From Gonapodya prolifera JEL478 (taxonomy: Eukaryota > Monoblepharomycota > Monoblepharidomycetes > Monoblepharidales > Gonapodyaceae), in contig KQ965738.1 in assembly GCA_001574975.1 (NCBI GenBank), forward strand, positions 791,540 through 855,539: 64,000 bases of DNA, given 5' to 3'. The position numbers and the translations under genes are program-made. Each line of letters starts with the position of its first letter. Positions within the stretch are counted from its first letter, which is position 1. The notes below the pieces were generated by a model. It did not search any database and was not told where the DNA came from. It saw only the letters and a program-made list of their open reading frames with translations. Positions 58,537-64,000 of this stretch are shown one piece after another.

Positions 58537-60801
58537 ATGGCCCCGTCGCCAGAAATCAGCATCTTGGCCTTGCTCCCCCCCGACGTAGCCGCACGTTTGG
58601 ATGGGGAGCCCGAACTGCAAGAGTACGTTGGCTCGGCCGTGACGGATTTCGCTGAGGCAGGAGCTACCACGGGGCCCGCGGGATGGGATGTTGAGGAGCT
58701 TGTGAAGACTTTGTCGCCCTTTTTGGTCGAGGTTGGGATGAGCGAGGAAGATGTCGCGACGGTGTGCAGCGAGTTCGTGGAGAAGTGTCGCGAAGCATTG
58801 GGAGGCGCGGGGTCCGGCGGGGCAGCGACACGGAGCTCAAACGGCCACGCGGTAGTGATTGCAGAGGTGAATGGTCCCGCGCGGCGTCGTTGTGCAGAGG
58901 AGTGTTGAGCCAAACACCCACCACCGCAAGCCCCCACCACTGGCACCACCCCCTGCCGCCGCGGACAAAATGCCGCCACCTTTCACCTCTGTGTCAGGCT
59001 CTGCCTCGCGAATCTGTGGCGAGGCGTCGATGCCGGTTCAAGAAACTGCAGCTCCAACGAGTAAGAAGAAAGCGCGTGGGACCGCTCCGCGGGTGGGAAG
59101 AAGGTGAAGAACGTTGAAAGCGCGAAGGCGGAGAGTGGCTCTGGTGTGTCGGGTGATGCCGCCACGGTCGCGAACCCGTCTGCGGCAGCTGGGCGAGAGA
59201 AACCTACGATTGTAGGGCTGACGCAGCAGTCGCGGTTTCATGCTGAGTCGATCACGACGGATAACAAAGACGTGAGTGTTTGGTGGCTTTTTAGGAAAGA
59301 GGAGAGGGGGTAAATGGCCAAAGGGTTGGTTCACAGTCGATTTGCCATGGGGCATGTCGAAATACTTTCGGACGCACGGCTACGACTCACTCACTTCGAG
59401 AGTTCACTACGGAATGATTGGGAGAAACGGGGTTGGGAAGTCCAGTACGTACTCAAAGTGTCTGTACATGTGTCGTTCAGTCCATTATATTCAGTACTCC
59501 TTCGTGTCATCGGTAATGGAAACCTCGTGGGATGGCCTTCGAATGTTTCGGTTTTGTACATCAAACAAGAACTTGTTGGAATCTCTGGCAAAACACCTGG
59601 AAAGTCTCCTTGGCGCCGACGGGGAACGGCGGGAGGCCGAACGGGAAGACGCAGGTGGGAAGCCGTGCACTTGGGACCAAGAGTGCACTCGCTGACGGCG
59701 AATGGGTGGAGGCCGAAGGCGAAGTCGCAGGTGGGAAGCCATCCAAGAGTGCGCTCGCTGACGCACACCATTGCAGAACTGGAGTCTGCACTCTGCACTA
59801 GATGAAGACCACAGCATTGATCAAGAACCTCACGGCAATGGGATAGCGCCAGCGATTTCCATTGCTTTGTGGCGTGTTCTTCTCCAACGAGCAAATAGAA
59901 TTATGGAGAATGCACGACTTATCGCGACAGAGCAGTCAGGTGACAGGGAGAAGGCTGCGGGCAAAGAGCTCGTGGAAGCTGAAAAGGAGGAGGAGGAACG
60001 GAGAAGCGAGTTGGCGAGGGTGGAAGCAGGTGGCGATGCGGACAAGGCAACAGATGAGGCAAAAGCCTACAATCTGATATCTTCGGTGTGGGAGAGGCTG
60101 AGAGAGGTCAGTTCTCGAGTGTTGGTGCAGTACGTACATGCCCAACAACCTTCTCCATTTCGTCCTCAGCTGAATGCCGAACGAAGCAAAAGCTCGAGCG
60201 CTGGAGATTCTGTACGGACTTGGCTTTGTGGCTCAAGGCAAAATAGACAACCTGACATCAGAACTGAGTGGAGGGTGGCGAATGCGATTGGCACGTTAAG
60301 TTGCTGTGCGGGCGGTGCCGGTAATTCTTTCGTAACGGACTTTGCATAGGTCCCACAACGGCCACTTTCTGAACTTGATAGCGGTTGAGATAATCTTCTC
60401 CAAAGACAAGCAGCTCCGGTACTACGAGGGAAACTACGACGAGTTTATGAACCAACGGGAAGAAGAGCTCGCAAAGAAAGTGAAGCAACAGGAGGTACGT
60501 GAAGACAAGGCCGCTGAGTGGATTTGCACATTACAAACCACAAACGACCGTCTTCGACAAGAACTTGGACTGACGGAAAGAACACATGAAAAGTTCAATA
60601 GAGAAGGGCATTCAGCATGCCCGACGCACTGGTGACGATAAGGCACTTGGGATGGTTGCGAGTCGAAAGAAGGTGAGACCACTTGCAGAAATGATGCCAT
60701 TCTTCATATTTGAATCGAATTGGATTCAACAGAAACTTGAACTTTTCGACTTGGCTAAAACGGAAACAGGAAAGCACTGGAAAGTTTCCGTGATGGGCTA
60801 G
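58537..60801 (+). pseudogene. Decayed ABCF-type (GCN20/ABCF3-like) ATPase gene
   Basis: Intact ABCF proteins are cytosolic twin-ATPase translation factors. Here the N-terminal region ('MAPSPEISILALLPPDVAAR', 'DVEELVKTLSPFLVEVGMSE') and 'IVGLTQQSRFHAESIT' look normal. The first ATPase domain is then read in alternating frames: 'AMGHVEILSDARLRLT' in one and 'VHYGMIGRNGVGKS' (Walker A) in another, only about 15 bases later, too close for an intron. Further pieces are 'LVGWPSNVSVLYIKQELVG', 'AKARALEILYGLGFVAQGKI', 'LTSELSGGWRMRLAR' (signature), 'SHNGHFLNLIAVEIIFSKD', 'LRYYEGNYDEFMNQREEE' and 'SIEKGIQHARRTGDDKALG'. The Walker B region (LLDEPTNHLD) expected between signature and SHNG is absent (only ~50 bp there), and no second ATPase domain follows. 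Two frameshifts plus these losses indicate a pseudogene. Confidence 0.78.
59627..59763 (+). repeat. Imperfect tandem duplication (two ~70-bp units)
   Basis: Both units contain GGAGGCCGAA, then CGCAGGTGGGAAGCC, then CCAAGAGTGC and CTCGCTGACG. Unit 2 lacks about 7 bases. It lies within the decayed ABCF gene, between the 'YIKQELVG' segment and the next recognisable helix. Confidence 0.75.
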
Positions 60802-61442
60802 AGAGAAGAAGTCAAGTTTGATTGCGCGTGAGAAGGAGGTGCACTGCACACTTTGAGATCCAAACCCACCCATTTGTTCGGTGGGCTCTGTCCTCCAGTT
60901 GAACAATATTGGCTTTTCGTACCAGGGAACAGGTGGAAAATTGATACTGAACAAAGTTATGCTTGGGGTAGAAATGGGCTGCGAATTGGCATCTTGAACC
61001 TTCCTCTCTTCATTATCTAACTATGTGCATGTTCCACCCAACACTTGACCATTGTGGAATGTCGCAATGGCAGATCAGATGGAGGCCCAGTGGGATGGCA
61101 GCGTTCATATGTTTTTTTTTGAGGTGATGCATCGCATGGCAATTGGAGTTGTGATGGCGGACTTCAGTAAAAGATGGGGGTTGGTGCCGCAAAATATTAA
61201 TATGCAGTGATTGGAGTGCAACGTGTGTATGTGTAAACTTTTTACATCATATCGTCACAACAATTATCAACGAAATACGTGCAAAGTGAGAGAATATTAG
61301 ATGTCAATCAATTTCATCGTCCAAGGATGAATCCCAAAAGTCGCAGTGATTTCTGTGCACAGCCCAGCTCATGCATGGGAGAGGAGTTTAGAAAGCAAGT
61401 TTTATCAAAAGAAGTGTCAGTTCAAATTTCTTTACGCCCAAC
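60802..61442. other. Gene-free stretch downstream of the ABCF remnant
   Basis: Expected to hold the second ATPase domain if the ABCF gene were complete, but no Walker A, signature or Walker B block is visible on the plus strand. The DNA becomes noticeably AT-richer here. Confidence 0.5.
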
Positions 61443-63464
61443 TTATGTTTTTGGTGAAGCTGTGTGAGGAAAGTAAGCAATGCCATCACTAGCATAACAT
61501 GAAAATGAGTGCACGTACCTTCTGTCGTCCCTGCCTTCTTTCGGGGATGATCATCGTCACTTTCATCTGCTCTTGATCGCTTCAATGGCACTTTTGACGT
61601 AATCTCCTTGTTGCCGACCAATACGCGAATAGCTTCCGCTGTGATTAAGTTCTTCACTCCTTCATCCAATTTCACATTCTGTTCCATTACAACAGAATCA
61701 AGAGCCACCCCCTTCCGCTGAATTCCATTAAGAGTAACATAAAAATCATCGCCAAGAACTATCAAAATTGGTTTTAATGGTGGGACTATAGATAAATCTG
61801 AAAAGTGCAATAACGTACCTGTTCTGACAAGTTTACTGTACTCAAACCTCTGATCACTTGTTGGTAAAATAACTCCGTCTCCACATAAAGTTACAATAAT
61901 TGATTTGCAAGGCACGTTTGAGGATTGTTTCAGATGTTCAGCTTTGATTTGTTCAATTTGGTGTTCATGACTTTTCCGCAGATTGTAATTTTCTTGCTCG
62001 TAACGTTTCCGTAAATTGTAAAGCTCCGAGAACACCAATAAGTTCAGTTCCGAAACTCCAGCAATGTAATAAGGAGCAAATGGGGCTGTAAATGAAGTTG
62101 CTGCTGAAGATGGGGCAGGTGCGATTGGCGGAGGCGGTAATATCGAAGGTGGAGTGAAAGCGATGGCCTTCACACGTTCTTGCAAAAAAAATGGTAGAAG
62201 TTTCACGAAGAGCTGAGACTGCAGGCCAGCTTTAATATTCGCTTGTTCCAATCGGAACAAGTTCGCCGTGAGATCCATTCCAATAGCAGAAGTTGCACAA
62301 ACTGAGGGAATGAGGCTAGTGGTTTCACAGTAATCAATAATATGATCAAGTATAATACTTTTGATGGATGATATTAGAAATGTTGAAATGTTCAAGGGGC
62401 AAATGAACCTTACTGTAGTAAAGACTGGAAATCACTTTCAGCTTTTGCAGCATCTGCGAGTATCAGGGCTTCAGGAGAGCCTGCGACCACCAAACCTGGT
62501 GGCAGAAGTCTTTTAATAATTTGATTGTTCTTTAGGTAGTTGCAGACAAGTTCCATGCCACCGATCACACATCCGCAGATGACGTGGTCGGCACCGTCAT
62601 CTGGTGCTGGTTTGTGAGAGTTTCCATTCCTGTTCATCTCACACGCATCAATAGCCTCATAAAAGTATGGAGGAATTGGGCTGATAATTTCCATTTGCTG
62701 TATGAATGTTGGGACTTTTGGTAACTTCACACTTGCACCACTTGCTTTCAGGCCCTTTGAAGTTGCTGTACGCAAACAAAATGCTTGAAGGGTCCCCAGA
62801 TAGTCAAGAAAGGCAACATCAGTGTTGGACCCCTTCTTTGTCTTCGAATAATGATCGATAAAATCTTGTAATGGAACTGCAGCAGGACCAGAAATCATTG
62901 CCGCCCGTATAACCACTCTCAGAAGAACGTGGAAAACTTCCTCGATTTTTTTGGTGAATACTTTGATATCGACTTTCTTTGCATGAGATCCGATGACAGG
63001 AACAACGGATGAACTTCGGCGAGACCTCTCTATTGTTGTGTAAATGGCGCCCTCAACGGAATCATTAGCAGTTTCATCATCCGTGTCGTTAGAACTGTCT
63101 TCTTCAGAATCTGGGTCCGTAGGAGGGCCTTCGGTGGATTTGTCCATCCATGCGTGCAACAAAACCCGCCGTTTCCAAATTGTTCGGTGTCCCCCCCGAA
63201 CACGGAAGTTTGTACCTATCGACAAACTTGTTGAATGTTGCAGAATTTGTGTTTCCAATGCCTTTACTTACCGTATTCATCCGTAAGGACAACATTGAAT
63301 GGTCGATTACTTTTGCAAGTAATCGCACTATTTCTGAAATACGCCCGAAGAAGATCAAGCACGTGACTGTGCTTTAGCGTATAGCGGACAACCTGGCCAA
63401 GCTCAACGTCCAAAGATCCATCTGGAAGGAGTGGATACAACGACGGGCCCAACAAGAGTGACAT
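61443..63464 (-). CDS. Hypothetical protein in AT-richer DNA
   Basis: Four exons, complement(63272..63464, 62414..63215, 61519..62357, 61443..61459), join in phase (56-59 bp introns) to 616 residues. Visible regions are 'MSLLLGPSLYPLLPDGSLDV' and 'LDLLRAYFRNSAITCKSNRP'; a basic patch 'HRTIWKRRVLLHAWMDKS' then an acidic Ser/Asp run; a helical middle 'VFTKKIEEVFHVLLRVVIRA'; and a coiled-coil-like 'YNLRKRYEQENYNLRKSHEH'. The compact end has 'KSIIVTLCGDGVILPTSDQR', 'ILIVLGDDFYVTLNG' and a basic tail 'PLKRSRADESDDDHPRKK'. No family is recognised. Codon use and base composition look AT-richer than every other gene here, which could mean recent acquisition or an element-borne gene. Confidence 0.6.
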
Positions 63465-64000
63465 ATGGGTGGCTGCCGTTGGAAACCAGAGGCCCGCAGG
63501 GTGAGCCTCGTGATTGCTAAGTGCAAAACCTCCAGAGATAGGGGAAAGAGGAAGAGGATTGCTCGGCTATTGATGAAAATGTTCTCGACCAAAGTTGCCA
63601 AAAGAGCAGACCCCAAATCAGTCCCCCTGCCTTTGTTCCTTTCATTGTTTGAACTTTCAAAAACGATAACAGAAAGATCAACAAAATTGGATGAAAATTG
63701 ATACCCGTCAAACCACTAGCCCTAACATTGCTACATTCGTAACATTAGTCGCCGTCACCAGTCCCGCTTGACCACAAATATTCTCGCGTCATTGTGCCGA
63801 GCCCAGACCTGACCGCGTCCTTTGTTTCACATCATCGTTTCTTTATTGGCGGATGTGGTAGGTCTGCCCAGAGCGCATTTTGGGCATGCCTGATCGAATT
63901 CGCTGTCTGCATTCCTAAACACATCATCAGACTGTCACCACCGCAAATCAACGGGACGGTCCTCACCCACCCCATGCTTCCCTCGCTCGTACCAGTACCA
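63465..64000. other. Terminal intergenic stretch
   Basis: Upstream region of the AT-richer gene, running to the window edge. No convincing frame, repeat or RNA gene was recognised. Confidence 0.45.

Overview
The window is nuclear DNA of a fungus, most likely an early-diverging, chytrid-like (zoosporic) lineage. The evidence is the gene set: fungal-type UsgS-like membrane protein, SND2 and SND3, QCR10, GH5 exo-1,3-glucanase and class II DAHP synthase, together with a copine and an HN1/Jupiter-type microtubule motif that are rare or absent in most Dikarya. Genes are dense, lie on both strands, and are broken by many short introns (mostly 55-120 bp, GTRNGT...YAG). I rebuilt the exon models by hand from splice signals, reading-frame phase and protein-family similarity. 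No RNA data, database search or computation was available, so taxonomy and every family name are recognition from memory.

Layout, left to right. 0-2 kb: UsgS-like membrane protein, 5' end cut by the window edge. 3.2-4.9 kb: copy A of a ~1.7 kb duplicated block whose copy B lies inverted at 47.8-49.5 kb. 5.3-6.5 kb: SND2/TMEM208, with two unusually long introns carrying a modular hairpin repeat. 6.6-7.5 kb: YAR1-like ankyrin protein. 7.9-14.8 kb: a co-directional run of copine, class II DAHP synthase, SND3/PHO88 and QCR10. 15.4-16.9 kb: membrane-tethered expansin-like protein. 17.6-18.9 kb: weak F-box-like gene. 21.7-22.6 kb: single-pass membrane protein. 23.8-26.6 kb: NTF2-like protein with a Jupiter/HN1 tail. 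27.5-29.0 kb: cyclin. 30.6-32.1 kb: thioredoxin reductase. 32.2-37.7 kb: very large disordered protein. 38.4-41.6 kb: TMEM14 and exo-1,3-glucanase. 42-43.6 kb: unknown protein. 44.1-45.3 kb: glutamine amidotransferase-like. 45.6-47.6 kb: HSL-type hydrolase. 49.5-54 kb: poorly resolved genes. 54.2-58.5 kb: two-LIM protein and a monocarboxylate-type MFS transporter, each carrying the same intronic repeat. 58.5-60.8 kb: decayed ABCF ATPase gene. 61.4-63.5 kb: AT-richer unknown gene.

No operon-like logic is expected, but two themes recur. ER targeting and membrane biology is represented by SND2 and SND3, about 8 kb apart. Cell-wall remodelling is represented by the expansin-like protein and the GH5 glucanase, both anchored by an N-terminal membrane segment.

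The most unusual observation is a family of short GNA-loop hairpin modules found in four introns of three unrelated genes. In every case it lies in the sense orientation of its host gene, and those introns are about three to eight times longer than typical ones here. I found no CRISPR array, tRNA or rRNA, and no intact transposase or reverse transcriptase.
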